A stretch of 64,000 nt of DNA from Aplidium turbinatum (GCA_918807975.1 OU964928.1:14281823-14345822), one strand, 5' to 3'; numbered from the stretch's first letter, positions 1 through 11,636 are shown. Notes: generated by a model from the sequence alone, not told the origin. Translations and numbers: made by a program.

Positions 1-10
1 AAAAGCACAG

Positions 11-463
11 AACGTATGTGGCGAAATGTTTGATGCCAGGCGTTAGAAATTCGATCGAAGCATTTTCCAGTAGTGTTCAAATTGTTCTGGTAGAGAACTT
101 CTTTCCATAAAAATAGCGGCTTTTTCATCTGTATTTCTGAACATCTGGTTGGAAATTAGGCTGTTTTCTAGATGTGAAAAACTTTCGTAACAAGTAGGCC
201 TATCCAACAGATTCATTTTAACAGAGCAATATTGTTAATTGGCTTATACGACGAAATACAAACTGGCATGGACGTTCACAACTAAAAGTAGCCTAAGTTA
301 TATCTAAAAGTAGCCATCTATAAAAGGTTTCTTTTGTGTCGAATAGCACGAAACGTTGTGTGTGCACGAAACGTTGTGTCGAATAGCATGAAACGTGTGT
401 GGCGAAATGTTTGATGCCAGGCGTTAGAACTTCGATCAAAGCATTCTCCCGCAGTGTTCAAAA
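11..463. repeat. Diverged direct repeat pair at the left edge
   Basis: A segment of about 70 bp near 11-80 recurs at about 393-463 with a few substitutions. Both copies share GGCGAAATGTTTGATGCCAG followed by a related tail. Between them the phrase CGAAACGTTGTGTCGAATAG is also repeated locally. No coding sense is evident. The piece looks like part of an interspersed repeat whose remainder lies left of the window. Confidence 0.55.
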
Positions 464-610
464 TGGCGGCGCGGACGCCTTGGGAGTTTTTCGCATGAAG
501 CGTCGCTTTTAGGCTTTGCCTTGAATTACCTGGCGCAAGAAAATTTATGTCAGTCGGCACTCTTATGATTGCATCACGTGATGCCCCCCCCCCCCCGATT
601 GTTCCTCGAC

Positions 611-861
611 CTGACGACGTTCAGTCCTCTCTCATTTTTTTTTCCGTAAGGCACGGTGTTTGTCGAATAGTGACGGCGCGTGTCGAGCGACGTCGTCGCC
701 GAAAAAGGCAAAAATCATAGCCCTGCTGAGTGCTGACGACGTTTAGTCCTCTCTCAGTTTTTTCCTTTTTATTATTTTCCGTAAGGCACGGCGTTTGTCG
801 AATAGTGATGGCGCGTGTCGAGTGACCTCGTCACCGAAAAAGGCAAAAATCGCAGCCCTGT
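611..861. repeat. Tandem pair of about 120-bp repeats
   Basis: Two adjacent copies begin at 611 and 733, each starting CTGACGACGTT(C/T)AGTCC and each ending near AAAAATC(A/G)(T/C)AGCCCTG. They share the inner phrases GTAAGGCACGG and CGAAAAAGGCAAAAATC. The second copy has a short T-rich insertion. A short open frame runs across the second copy on each strand, but neither resembles a known protein. This is probably a repeat of unknown family abutting the SINE-like piece to its right. Confidence 0.6.
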
Positions 862-865
862 ACTT

Positions 866-1066
866 AACCTTCGGCACTAACGAGAGTAGGATGGCCTGTT
901 CCTTTTTCTCAACCGCCTTTACTTCAGCAACTACGCCCACCCAATTTATTACACCCTGGGTAGAGGTGAGCCGTATTTTTCAACAACCAGCATTAGCCGG
1001 GAGTCAAACTAGGATTGCATGATTGAAAAGCGTCGCCTTACTCGCTGCGCCATCCCACCTTTTTTC
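866..1066 (-). mobile_element. tRNA-headed SINE-like element
   Basis: On the minus strand the segment starts GGGATGGCGCAGCGAGTAAG, which resembles a tRNA 5' half with a box A. About 45 bases further on comes TAGTTTGACTCCCGGCT, which resembles a box B. A body follows that runs through a phrase reading ACCCAGGGTGTAATAAATTG. A tRNA-like head with internal promoter boxes and a non-tRNA body is the usual layout of a SINE. The acceptor stem does not close well, so this is not a functional tRNA gene. The family was not identified. Confidence 0.5.
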
Positions 1067-1140
1067 GTAACCAACATTAAACCAATATTTAACTAACCAC
1101 CTTTTTTCGTAACCAACATTAAACCAATATTAAACTAACC
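1057..1140. repeat. 42-bp tandem duplication
   Basis: Two head-to-tail units of 42 bp begin ACCTTTTTTCGTAACCAACA at 1057 and 1099 and differ by about one base. The array adjoins the head of the SINE-like element, so one unit may represent its flank duplicated on insertion or by slippage. Confidence 0.7.
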
Positions 1141-1535
1141 TTATATTCCATTTTTCCATCAAATCGTTTTCCAATGCTTTTGTGACACAGAAATGGCCAA
1201 ATGATAACTGACCAAAGAATTCCTCATACCTTCAGAAAACATAAATCTGTTATAATACTCGCAAAAAAGCACAAAGAAAAAGTAGCGCAAACATGGCCAA
1301 TTTAGGAAGGGAAGATAGCTTGATTTTGGCTACCATCAAAAAGAGATTTGTGGAAAAAGAAGAACATAGTAAATTGTTTTCGAATGTGGACTCCACCGAG
1401 CGAGGAAACTTGTTCTGAAGAGACATGCCTACAGCCCTCTGGGGCTATGGCCCACTGAACCGAAAAATATATATGATACAATTATTTAAACCAAACTTGG
1501 AGAAATAGGTGAGCAAAACAATTGTTCAATCAGAA

Positions 1536-1704
1536 CGGAATGGCCCGTTTCGGTGAGTCCGATCTCTTAACGGGGGATTTTTTTAATTCCTTTTTTAAAT
1601 TATCGGGTACCGTAGCCTAATTATCATTGCCGTTTTAGGGTTAGGGGTTAGGAGTTAGAGGTTAGAAACTCACCGAATCAGACTCACCGAATAGTAGCAG
1701 ACCC
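1536..1704 (+). mobile_element. GTGAGTCCGA-type MITE, copy A, with telomere-like core
   Basis: This 169-bp non-autonomous DNA element runs from CGGAATGGCCCGTTTCGG to AATAGTAGCAGACCC. The subterminal sequences are inverted repeats built on the unit TTCGGTGAGTCCGA. Flanks AATCAGAA (1528-1535 and 1705-1712) are an exact 8-bp duplication. The interior holds a TTAGGGTTAGGGGTTAGG-like run resembling the animal telomere repeat. Five other copies occur in this window. The superfamily is uncertain, because duplications of 8 bp (hAT-like) and 9 bp (Mutator-like) both occur among the copies. Confidence 0.85.
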
Positions 1705-2076
1705 AATCAGAACAAGACCAGGTACTTCTAATTCAACTAAATTGAAAAAGAGCGTGGGGTTTCGGCAGGTATCTTTGACAAGGAAACACGTGGGATTTCG
1801 GCAGGTATCTTGACAAGTTGTTCGTTTACACCTTGCAATGGCCGACGCCAATAATTTTATCCACAATCGAGTAGATGTCTACCATTTGTAACTATGTGAT
1901 TGTAAGTGATGAATTGCGACAATTCAAGGTTGATAGACATTGTCAGAAACGTCTGGCGAGACATTGCTAATGAGCATTGAGCGTTGTCATAATTGTGCTA
2001 ACTGATACATGAGTGCAGACAAGCATTAATGATACAGCGACTATCTACCAAACTTCACAAAATTATAAATAATAAC

Positions 2077-3821
2077 CAACCATCGAGCAATTTTAACAAG
2101 TGGATGCACCTTTCCCAATGACAAAGCAAGTATGGAAAAACCATAGTTATGCCAATCCACAATCAGTTTACTGCCATTCCAATTCGCCATCATCCAACAA
2201 ACAGCCATACTTGGAATACAGGGAGGATTCTAAAATATCGTCAAATTAGGAAGACATGATAAACTCATTATACCCTCTGAAAAAGGTTTATAGAACTATA
2301 TTAACATTGTACAGTACGGTATATAACTATTTATTTAAACATTAATAACGCAAAACCTTTTGGCAAAAACAAAACTTGATGCAATATTTATTTGAGATGA
2401 TTAATACCAAACGTTTCTAAATTCAAAATCTTGGCACACTCCACAAATTGCTGTTAATGATTAAGTCATTAAAGTATTGATCATTAAAATAATTAAAGAC
2501 ATATTATATATATAGAACTAAAAGTATTAAAGTACAGTATAATATATATATGATTAAAAACTCTACTCCCGAAGTAACAGGCAAACGTGTACCCTAAGCA
2601 TGAATTAAAAATTCAATACAAAATTTAAAATGGTACATATACTTCTGTGATGTATTATATACATGATGATTTTTACAAAGTCAGTTCTTACCTGCAACAA
2701 AATGTATTGACTGGCATTCACTTTAAAAAGCAAAGTCCACAATAAATACAAAGTTTGCAACACAACCTTTAGCATGTACGAAAGTATTTTTGGACCCCCT
2801 GTAAAATAACAGGGTAGTGTCATTGGATCAATATCAAGATAATCTATGTTGTTATTGTTGCCTGCTGCCTGCACTTGTAAGTAGTAACCACCATCTCTGG
2901 TCGCCAGTGTTCTCAAGTGTCCAAATAAAAACATGTGTTAACTCAGGTATTATATAATCAAAACGATTTATTCTTTTTGCGGCTTAAACCCTGCGATCTA
3001 TGAAAGGGTGTTTATTTCATTTTGAATTGAAAGATATGTTAAGAAATCGTTGAACACAGCACAGCTTCGAGAAAGATTCCATAAGATTCCATTTTAAGAA
3101 AGATTCCACTTCGAGAAACATTCCATGTTTCACCAAATGCCATCCTTACAGTGAAGTGAATGTGCTTCCTTTGTAAAATGCAGATGAATCTTATCAGAAT
3201 CGAGAATATTGTGGTGAGGCACAGATCCTGCAAAGAGAATAGTTAGGTTAGTGAGTGTGCAATACCTCATATTTTAGAAATATTTTTCACATTGGCAATA
3301 AACAAAGTGGAGGAAGGTCTATTGAACGATCAGCATATCAATATTTCCTAAAGTCTGCATTAAAAGCTACAATAAGGTTGTACAATGAACTCATGCAGTA
3401 AAACAAACTTTTAGGAGAATTTAGTTACAGATTTGTTGTAGTTTATAAGATTGGAGATTTTATAAACCCAAGCTCAATAGCTCATAAATTGGTGTTTCAC
3501 ATAGCATTTTATCACACATCTAACATAATGAAACGTGCAGATCACAACTGTTTCAGTCGTGTATTACCTCATCAACTTACCTGAATAACCCACGAGGCTC
3601 ACAAGAAATCCATTACTTGCAAGAGATAGGGAATGATATTGCATACGGGGGCTTCTCCCAACATCTCCCAGAACAACTACACAAACTTTGCCAATTTTAC
3701 GCTTTCTGACCCAAACTCGTCGAAAAAAGGTCAGCACCAGGAACACTACCAGCAGGCGAAAACAAATGAATATGGGTGTCAAGACCCAATAATTGATTAA
3801 CTGTAGCACGATTTCATTCAT
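2077..3821 (-). CDS. ALG1: ALG1, chitobiosyldiphosphodolichol beta-mannosyltransferase (5' four exons)
   Basis: ALG1 (GT33) adds the first mannose from GDP-mannose to GlcNAc2-PP-dolichol on the cytosolic face of the ER, early in N-glycan assembly. Minus-strand exons read by eye are 3581-3821, 3150-3227, 2692-2864 and 2229 to about 2077; splice phases agree at each joint. Residues 5-35 form a hydrophobic N-terminal anchor. They are followed by [20 protein letters not shown] (48-67), the GT33 signature, then [11 protein letters not shown] in exon 3. Exon 4 has [12 protein letters not shown] and the conserved [11 protein letters not shown]. The start at 3821 was chosen because it gives MNEIV just before the anchor; an in-frame ATG at 3854 is an alternative. 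The exon 3 acceptor (2864) and the exon 4 donor (2077 or 2081) are uncertain. The remaining exons, including the sugar-nucleotide-binding half, were not found in 1-2070 and presumably lie beyond the left edge. Confidence 0.9.
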
Positions 3822-4399
3822 TTCAAAATTTAGGAAAATCTGCATGTCAAACATACATAAGTTTTAACCAAGTTGTTAACACAAATGCTGTACAGTTGTA
3901 CATATTCGAAGTTTCAAACATGGTGAAAATGTCAACACAAAAAATCACCACCAAACAGGCAATACAACTGCAAAAACACATTAGTTTTTTCAAACGGCTT
4001 ATCATGTCAATATTGGGAAATAAATACATTGCCACTCACAGAAACAAATAATGTACTAGACTACAAGTGATTAAATTTTGCTTCTATTGCTGCCACATCA
4101 GTTCAAATTCAAAATTCCTAGACCCACAGCACAACATAAGAATATTTGCATTTTAGCACTTTAACAACAATGCGTACTGAGCAAAAACAACGCACTTTTC
4201 GTCAACGCGAGACCCATGGTGCGACATACACCAGCAAGATTATATTCGATCATAAACGTAAAAGCGAAATAATTCTGATACAAAGTACAGCATCTGCAAA
4301 TTAGAAGTCATTAATTTGCTTTACCAAACCCCCAAAACAAACATTGGTTAGGTTCTCCTTCATATAACACCAATTGTCCACCTTATCAGTTTCTCTAAA

Positions 4400-4638
4400 G
4401 GGTCTGCTACTATTCGGAGAGTCCGATTTGGTGAGTCTGATTCGGTGAGTCCGATTCGGTGAGTCCGATTCGGTGAGTTTCTAACTTCTAACCCCTAACC
4501 TTAAGCCCTAAACCCTAACCCTAAAACGGCAATGATAATTAGGCTACGGTACCCGATAATTAAAAAAAAAAAATTGAAAAAATCCCCCGTTAAGGGATCG
4601 TACTCACCGAATCGGACTCACCGAAACGGGCCATTCCG
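4400..4638 (-). mobile_element. GTGAGTCCGA-type MITE, copy B
   Basis: This copy is inverted relative to copy A. It starts GGGTCTGCTACTATTCGG and ends ACGGGCCATTCCG, flanked by TCTCTAAA at 4392-4399 and 4639-4646 (exact 8 bp). It has several extra head-to-tail GTGAGTCCGATTCG units in its left arm and a CCCTAA-rich telomere-like core. It sits just upstream of the ALG1 start, between ALG1 and SMARCD. Confidence 0.85.
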
Positions 4639-4646
4639 TCTCTAAA

Positions 4647-5460
4647 TGTTCTTGTTTCATTTTTGTTCAAATTTTGTTTAACCTTGAAGAACTGCAATGT
4701 TGTGAAAGATCGTAAGTGGACACTTAATTTAAAAATGCGTTTAAAATTACATCTTTTCGTGTCATTTCATTATAAATATTACACTTTTTCAAGTCTCTCA
4801 TGGAATAAATTCTCGCTTGTTGACAACGTTCTGATCTCACCTCAGTTGGATGAGGGCAATTGGCAAGACACTTGATACACCACAATTAATGATGATCAGA
4901 TTACAAGTGCAGCCACATTATAACCCAAATACTCTTTTAAAAAAAGGTTATCAAAGTTTTTTGCAGACACAATCATACTGGCATCATTGCCATTAGTACA
5001 AAATAAAACCTTTACCATAACTTAAACACAGATTTGTGGAAAAGAGAAATTGTTTGACATATTTTGTCAAGTCACATGCTACAAAACCTCAAAACAGCTG
5101 TAATTTTTATACGAATCCTGCACAGTAACAAAACAAAATGCGATGATATGATTATGAAATTCTCAAATAATATTATTTAGCAAATTGCAATCATCTAATG
5201 AGTACGTACCGTGAAAACAGTTTAAGCAAATATGTGCTCTGAAAAGTATTCTGTTTTTTTTATTTTACACTGAAAAAGTTTAAAAATGCATTTTTAAACT
5301 AAAAAAAAAAGATTAGAAATCTGATTACTACTAAGACTATGTCTACATGTGGTAAGATGCAGTATTGAAAAAACAGTTCAGTCATAACTAAACTGAGTTT
5401 CTATTATGAGGTAGCCTTATGTGACACTACACATTTAATTGATGAATGGTATGACACTTG
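4647..5460. other. Intergenic, no gene recognised
   Basis: This AT-rich stretch lies between the ALG1 5' end and the SMARCD 3' end. A 70-codon plus-strand frame (4663-4875) has no recognisable similarity. The right part is probably downstream flank of SMARCD. No repeat with clear ends was seen. Confidence 0.5.
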
Positions 5461-5466
5461 TTTATT
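5461..5466 (-). terminator. Candidate polyadenylation signal of SMARCD
   Basis: TTTATT on the plus strand reads AATAAA on the minus strand, about 197 bases downstream of the SMARCD stop codon at 5663. This is a reasonable 3' UTR length. No transcript evidence is available. Confidence 0.4.
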
Positions 5467-5662
5467 GCAAAAAAGTGGACCAGCAAAAAGATAGTTGAGT
5501 AACATAAACGTCGCCAAAACAGAGGACATGAGTAACTCTTTGCAAAAGCAGTTCTGTAATCACTCTGACAAATTGCTGACTTTTTATAGCAAGGTTAAAT
5601 AGAGAGACTTCTTATAAGCAAACCAGCAATTGAAAATATTCTACACGACCGTGAGAAAAAGT

Positions 5663-7039
5663 TCAAATATTGGAACTCTTCAAGGCTTGTTCAAGTTCAA
5701 GGCGACGTTGCTGAACCTTTGAGTAAAAGTATCTTGTTACAGCTTCCTGCGACCAGGGAGAATAATAGAAATCTGAATCTCTCTCCTCTGTTTTGCTTCC
5801 TGTAGCATCTGTCATAGTCTTCAGGTCACGAGTCTGTGATGACGTCCAGTCTGTGACAAACTCTTGGGGATTTTCAGAAAAGCCCATATAAAACTCTCTT
5901 TGAATACGGTGTTGCTTGACTGTGGCAACCGTATCATGGATCCTTTTATCCAACTCTGAAATTTCTTGTTGGTTGGTTGTTGACAATAGAAATGAGCTCA
6001 TTTGGGTTTTTAAGCTATCATCTATTTCAACATCAATGTCATACAACGATTGCTTCTTTGCATCAGCCGGGTTCACACTGATCACATGATGAATGACGAT
6101 TGGATCAGGTGGGTGAAGCAGAGGTTGTAATAATTGAGGAATTTCTGCAAATCTAACTCGAGACTTTCCAAATATTTGTTCAAGAAAGCTATCACAATTA
6201 ATAAACTCTCTTTCATGACTGTCTTGAAGATTGAATAACTTTATGTATTGCCACAAAGATTCCATGATTTTAGGCCTTGAAAGAGTGTAAATGCCTAATA
6301 GTTTTCCAAGGCGACTATCCACTTTAAATTGCGGTGGCAAATGGTTTAACATAAACAACATGGTACAACGGACATTTTTCTCACCATGACGTTTTACTTG
6401 AAAGCCATCTGTTTCTTGAGTGCTGGGTGTACGATGCCACTCAACCAAATGATTGTCAGGTCCATATAAGTCTTTGTCTAATTCAATGACAAGACTTTTA
6501 AAGAAGGAAGAAAATTTACGTTTTGGTTTCAATCCCTCAGATCGATTGAAATGGACAGGGTCATCCAGCAGTCTTCCTTCCACTCTGAGTTCCCAAGATG
6601 CTTTTGAATTGTCATCCTTTACTTCGGCATCTGACTTGGCAGGAAAACATTGATTTGAAATGAAAATTCGAAGTTTGCATTTAACTTTGAGTGGCCGTTT
6701 TAACGCTTCCTGAATATCTAACCGCTTCCTCGTTATAGTGGAATCTAATTTTCTTTCAAATGAAAGAAGGTCCATATATGCCTGCGACTCTGGAACCAGA
6801 TCTTGAAGAGAATGTGGAAGCACCTTGTCTGACAACTTCTTTTTCTTGAGCATTATCTGTTTATTTCTAGCATCAATAGTTCCATTTGCCATTTGTCCTG
6901 CAAGCGATCCTGAGTGAGCAGCACGCTTTCGAGATGCAATAACATCTGTTCTAGATGGTGGAACACCAGATCGACTTGCTTGATGTCCATAAAATGGTAG
7001 CTGCTGTCCTTGATAGTGTGTTCTTTGATTTGAATTCAT
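5663..7039 (-). CDS. SMARCD: SMARCD/BAF60 subunit of SWI/SNF, intronless
   Basis: This 458-residue protein is a full-length BAF60 family member. The family bridges SWI/SNF (BAF) chromatin-remodelling complexes in the nucleus to transcription factors. Landmarks by residue: basic [11 protein letters not shown] (65-75), [20 protein letters not shown] (81-100), [13 protein letters not shown] (104-116), [11 protein letters not shown] (148-158), [20 protein letters not shown] (173-192) and [17 protein letters not shown] (201-217). The SWIB/MDM2-like domain lies at about 236-312, and the C-terminal [17 protein letters not shown] is typical. The proline- and glycine-rich N-terminal tail of vertebrate SMARCD1 is shortened here, consistent with 458 versus about 515 residues. 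The first ATG of the frame was taken as the start. Vertebrate SMARCD genes are split into many exons, but this one is a single uninterrupted frame. That suggests a retrocopy that replaced or accompanies the parent gene, or lineage-specific intron loss. Which of the three paralogues it matches cannot be decided by eye. Confidence 0.97.
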   Translation of the reverse strand: MNSNQRTHYQGQQLPFYGHQASRSGVPPSRTDVIASRKRAAHSGSLAGQMANGTIDARNKQIMLKKKKLSDKVLPHSLQDLVPESQAYMDLLSFERKLDSTITRKRLDIQEALKRPLKVKCKLRIFISNQCFPAKSDAEVKDDNSKASWELRVEGRLLDDPVHFNRSEGLKPKRKFSSFFKSLVIELDKDLYGPDNHLVEWHRTPSTQETDGFQVKRHGEKNVRCTMLFMLNHLPPQFKVDSRLGKLLGIYTLSRPKIMESLWQYIKLFNLQDSHEREFINCDSFLEQIFGKSRVRFAEIPQLLQPLLHPPDPIVIHHVISVNPADAKKQSLYDIDVEIDDSLKTQMSSFLLSTTNQQEISELDKRIHDTVATVKQHRIQREFYMGFSENPQEFVTDWTSSQTRDLKTMTDATGSKTEERDSDFYYSPWSQEAVTRYFYSKVQQRRLELEQALKSSNI

Positions 7040-7337
7040 AATTTCAGTTGAATGTTAAACCACTGTTTATGAAGCAAGCCACTATAAATGCCTAAGTAAC
7101 AAAAAATATGTAAATGTAGGTTAGTGTGTGGGATGCATTAATTATGAAGATTTAAAGTTTAGCAACAATCATGTGCAGGCTTGATGGCATCTGAAAAGCC
7201 CAATGTGGCCAATTGGTCATATTATTAATGATCTTTGATTGTGGGAACCATAAATAAACATCATAATGGACACTAATCATCATCAGACCCTGTTCCTTTG
7301 TGAATGATACTAACACCTGCCTTCTGACATACGTTTA

Positions 7338-7611
7338 GGGAACGTTCAAATATTACGTAACGCCTTCGAGGGGGAGGGGGGGGGGTTTATGCAAAGCGTT
7401 ACGTTAGCGTCACATCGGGGGGAGGGGGTTTAAGCAAAACGTTACGTAACGCTTTCGAGTACGGAATGGTAGTTTTTAGTGCTGAGTTTGTAGTGAAAAA
7501 ACGTTACATGGGGGAGGGGGGGATTGAAAAAAGCGTTACGTTGGCGTTACATGGGGGAGGGGGGGGTCAAAAATTCGGAAAAAAAGCGTTACGTAATATT
7601 TGAACGTTCCC
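7338..7611. mobile_element. Harbinger-like MITE, copy 1
   Basis: This 274-bp element has long terminal inverted repeats starting GGGAACGTTCAAATATTACG and is flanked by TTA on both sides (7335-7337 and 7612-7614). A 3-bp T(A/T)A duplication with a GGG start is typical of PIF/Harbinger non-autonomous elements. The interior contains G-rich runs of the GGGGGAGGGGGGG type next to GCGTTACG repeats. A second copy lies at 29973-30245. It sits about 300 bp upstream of the SMARCD start, possibly close to its promoter. Confidence 0.8.
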
Positions 7612-7681
7612 TTAGATGTGTTTTAACCAACCTCACTGGAAGCAAACTTTTTTTACTTAACTGCAAACCACTAGGGGATAC

Positions 7682-8568
7682 CAGGCCTTGAAATATCCGG
7701 CGGTCATGACCTTCGGAATGACCTCGAATGTCTGCCGAAGCCGACTCATTGGTCGGTCATAAATGACCGCCGCAAAATTCTTGACAAAAATAGAGCTAAT
7801 GCAGCAAAATATATTTTAAATTTGAATTGTTACAATTGTTTGTTTAACGCGAACAAATACGGAGCTGAAACAATAATAGTATAGGCAATTGCTTTAAACA
7901 TCACATTAGAGTGGCGTGGTTAACGAGCGGATGGCAAAAGTAGCCATTTTTACATCATTTCAATGCCTTGCAATGTTACCTTGAAATAAAGTTGTCTGAA
8001 CTTTTCGGCAGAATATGTATTCTAATTTTAACAATGAGGATTATTGCGTTACATTGATCGTTTTTTAAAAAGAAACGTCACAGAGAAGCAAGTCTCAGCT
8101 GGGTTCCGCACGTGCTTAGGCGAATGTGGCGACCTTATTCACGCTGATACTGATAGAAATAGAATTTCTGCACTGCGCCAGCAGTGATCGCTTGGCACAA
8201 CGATTCTATAACGCGAAAACCACGGAATAAGTGATCGTAGTTGCTTTTATAATAAGGAAATTTGGATTGTTGTTTTCAATTGTGTCTATTGCGTCATTAC
8301 ACGACTGTCATTAACGCACTGATTTATTTGCAAGCAATCTGCTCCAGTACACTTCAGGGTCGGTTAATTAAGCCATCAACCATTACAGAGTTATTCTGTT
8401 GCAGAAAATCTTCTTCTACAAACACGACTAAACAATACTGATAGTGTGATTTTGTGCAAAACCTACATGCAAAAAATATGTCCGGTTGAGATATTAAATG
8501 TCCGCTGAAAGGGCCAGTCCGGTAGGACATGCTTGACCGCCGGAAAAAAGTACAAATTTCGAGGCCTG
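7682..8568. mobile_element. hAT-like non-autonomous element
   Basis: The 887-bp element begins CAGGCCTTGAAATATCCGG and ends with the inverted AAATTTCGAGGCCTG. Subterminal inverted pieces read CCGGCGGTCA and GACCGCCGG. Both flanks contain GGGATAC, but offset by two bases, so the 8-bp duplication is imperfect. The interior has no recognisable transposase. A 116-codon minus-strand frame at 8354-8704 crosses the right end and is judged spurious. Confidence 0.65.
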
Positions 8569-9439
8569 GGATACAGTATCCTTTTCCTGTGATGCTGAGA
8601 AAATTCTGAGAAGCAAACAGTTCAACAAACCATATGATTACAGGAGGTTCTTTTTTTGACAGTAAAACAAAATTTCCAGTGCTTGCCTCTGAAATCTTAG
8701 CCATATTTAAGAGGTAATTAGCAAAAAATTCCCCAGGATGACGATCTTGACTACCAGGGTGGATGTTTTCATAAACATTTTTAGAGATTACTTTTAACTA
8801 TGGCTTAGATTCTGTAGGCAAACGCAGGAAGTTCACGTTTTACTTGGTAAGTACCTCCTAGGAAAAATCGCTTGGAAAAAATCTCCCAAAAATCTCCACC
8901 TTTATAGTTATTGTCTGGTGAGATATTTCATGATAACTGCACACCAGTGTTGAGCAGAGTGTGAATTTTGATTTTTGCATGGAACTGTTATACTTATATC
9001 ACCATAACTATAGCCGCTTCTGTTAAAGTATGCGGTGATAAAGCAGTGTTTGAAAATTAATATTTTTAATTTACCTGGCCACCAAGCCTACTTGTTACAA
9101 GTTAGACGGTAAAATGCAATGGACATTGGACAAGAGCAGTCATTCGGTATATATCTTTTTTCATGTCACATTTATGTTATTTATCTCTAATGGAGTGCGC
9201 CGGAGCAGCGCAACAAATATGTTACACAACCAACACGCTGATTGACATCGTAGTTACCAGTTTTGCACACAGAACTGTGATAATCTTGTTTAGGAGACGA
9301 GTATTTGGGGGCTATATGACCTGGAATTTCTTTGTTCAGCAATTTTATCGCACTTAGTTTATGTAATTTTGTATTTTTTCTAATTTTTGAGATCCACAGG
9401 CAGCAAAGAGCTCAGCTGTATCAAACGTACATACAAACG
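8569..9439. other. No feature recognised
   Basis: Plain AT-rich sequence between two transposons. The short frames 9163-9357 and 9332-9715 resemble nothing known; the second runs into the repeat at 9449. Confidence 0.5.
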
Positions 9440-9448
9440 ATTTTTGCG

Positions 9449-9913
9449 GGATGCAACCTAGTTCGTACCCTCAATTCGTACCCTAAAAGATCAATTGAGA
9501 ATAAATTAAAAAAAGCGAAAGTCGCTGATCGCAGTTTCCGCAAACATTTTTCCGCAGTTTCCGCTAACCTTTACCCTAACTCTAACTATAGAGTAATCCA
9601 TGCTCTAACCCTAACCCTTGCTGATGACAGTTTCCCAAACATTTTTTCACAGTTTCCGTTAACCGCAGTTTCCGCTTACCCTAACTCTAACCATCGAGTA
9701 ATTTATGCTCTCTAACCCTAACTCTCGATGATCGCAGTTTCCGCACATATTTTTCCGCAGTTTCTGCTAACCCTAACGTTTGTTTGCGGAAACTCCGATC
9801 AGCGACTTCGACTTTGTGCTATTAAACTGCGATCAGCAACTTCGACTTTTTTAATTTTTTCTCTTGATCTTTTCAGGGTATGAACTGTTCAGGGTACGAA
9901 CTAGGTTGCACCC
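9449..9913. mobile_element. Mutator-like MITE with 9-bp duplication
   Basis: The 465-bp element has terminal inverted repeats GG(A/G)TGCAACCTAGTTCGTA and is flanked by an exact 9-bp duplication ATTTTTGCG (9440-9448 and 9914-9922). A 9-bp duplication points to Mutator/MULE. The interior is made of repeated phrases TTTGCGGAAACT and GATCAGCGACTTCG in both orientations, interspersed with CCCTAA-type runs. A damaged relative starts near 17794. Confidence 0.8.
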
Positions 9914-10220
9914 ATTTTTGCGTACATAATTATTCCTATAACAAAATATTCCATGATCGTTGCAATCCATCTTAAACTTTAGCCTTAGGGGTCGCATGAA
10001 ACAATGACATACGGTAGTTGAAAGGACCAAATTTCTTCACTTTTCTGATATGTGTTTCTCAGCAGTCGAGTGTAGCAATAATTGACAGAGATAGACACAT
10101 GTTTTGCCCATGAGGCTGGGCTCATCAGCATCATTACTAATTCATGCCACACAGTTTTCAACTGCTGCTTTGAATTGTCAATTGAATCCTTACCTTTGTG
10201 GAAAGAAAACTACTAAACTA

Positions 10221-11430
10221 ACTGCCACATAATACACACATGGGTCATTTCCTGTCAACTCAACAGGGTGTGCAAGCTCGATCGTCTTAGATTTTCTTGA
10301 AATTTACACTAAAGTTTCATATTGATGTATAATGAACAAAAAAAAAATTTCAGCTCATTATCTCAAGACGTTTAGAAATTACAGCCCTTCAAAGTCACCA
10401 AGGTCCTTCAAAATGTGTTCGCATGTAGATTTTCCTCCATGTTTGGGTCTTCATAACTTTTAACCTAAAGCATTCACAAAGCTGAAATTTGGTATTCTGA
10501 TTAAGAAGCAGCCCTAGTTTTTATATCTACCACCAAAATTGCTAATTTCAAATTAGTTTTAGATATCATCATCATTGTCAGCCATTTTTATTCCACTGCA
10601 GGATGAAGGCCTTCCCCATATCTTTATAATTTTGTCTGTCTTTGCATGTTTGTGTCCAGTGTTTGTCGAATTGGTAGAGTTAGATATAGAACCTTTCAAA
10701 AATTGAAATTTTTTACATTTGAAAGTTTTTTATCAATTTTTGATGTCCGTTATCTCCCAAACCAATAGTCACAGAACTACCATTTTGCATATCATTAATC
10801 TATACTAGTTGATATATAACCACCATGAGACTGACACCAAACAAATGTGAAATTATTGAAGTTTGGAGGGTGTAAAGATGGTTCGGGCTTCATCTTTGCA
10901 CTCACCAAACTTCAATAATTTCACATTTGTTTGGTGTCAGTCTCATGGGGGTTAATTATATCAACTAGTATAGATTAATGATATGCAAAATGGTAGTTCT
11001 GTGATTATTGGTTTGGGAGATAGCGGACATCAAAAATTGATAAAAAATTTTCAAATGTAAAAAATTTCAATTTTTGAAAGGTTCTATATCTAAAAGTAAT
11101 TGGAAATTAGCAATTTTGGTGGTAGATATAAAAACTAGGGCTGCTTCTTAATCAGAATACCAAATTTCAGCTTTGTAAATGCTTTAAATTACAAGTTATA
11201 AAGACCCAAACATCGAGGAAAATTTACATGCGAACACATTTTGAGGGATCTTGGTGACTTTGAAGGGCTGTAATTTCTAAACGTCTTGAGATAATGAGCT
11301 GAAATTTTTTTTGTGTTCATTATACATCAATATGAAACTTTAGTGTAAATTTCAAGAAAATCTAAGAGGGTCGAGCTTGCACACCCTGTTGAGTTGACAT
11401 GTAATGACCCATTTGTGTATTATGTGCAGC
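10221..11430. mobile_element. 1.2-kb near-perfect palindrome (foldback element)
   Basis: The left arm (about 10221-10870, starting near CACATAATACACA) and right arm (about 10890-11430) are inverted copies with only scattered differences, meeting at a short spacer near 10880. The arms contain no coding frame. A small LINE tail interrupts the left arm only. No clear target duplication was found, so the outer limits are approximate to about 10 bp. The transcript would fold into one very long hairpin. Confidence 0.85.
10563..10682 (-). mobile_element. RTE-like LINE 3' tail inserted in the palindrome
   Basis: Comparing the two palindrome arms shows about 120 bp present only in the left arm, flanked by TTAGATA on both sides, the duplicated target. 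Read on the minus strand it ends in an ATGATGATGA microsatellite preceded by GGAAGGCCTTCATCCTGCAG. (TGA)n tails are typical of RTE-clade LINEs. It is a severely 5'-truncated copy. Confidence 0.65.
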
Positions 11431-11636
11431 TTTCAAAGTCTGTAGCAACCTTTAAATGCTTTCGAGTGCCCTAAAAATTTGACAGAATTATTTTTTCAGG
11501 TATTGACACGATACAAGAGGGTGCCCCATTGAATTAAAAAAAATTTCAATTTATGAATCACCCTAATATGCACTGTTGAGAAGGAGAGCTCTTTCTGGCG
11601 TCAGCAGCACTCATCACTTCTACCTGGGGTCCTGAA

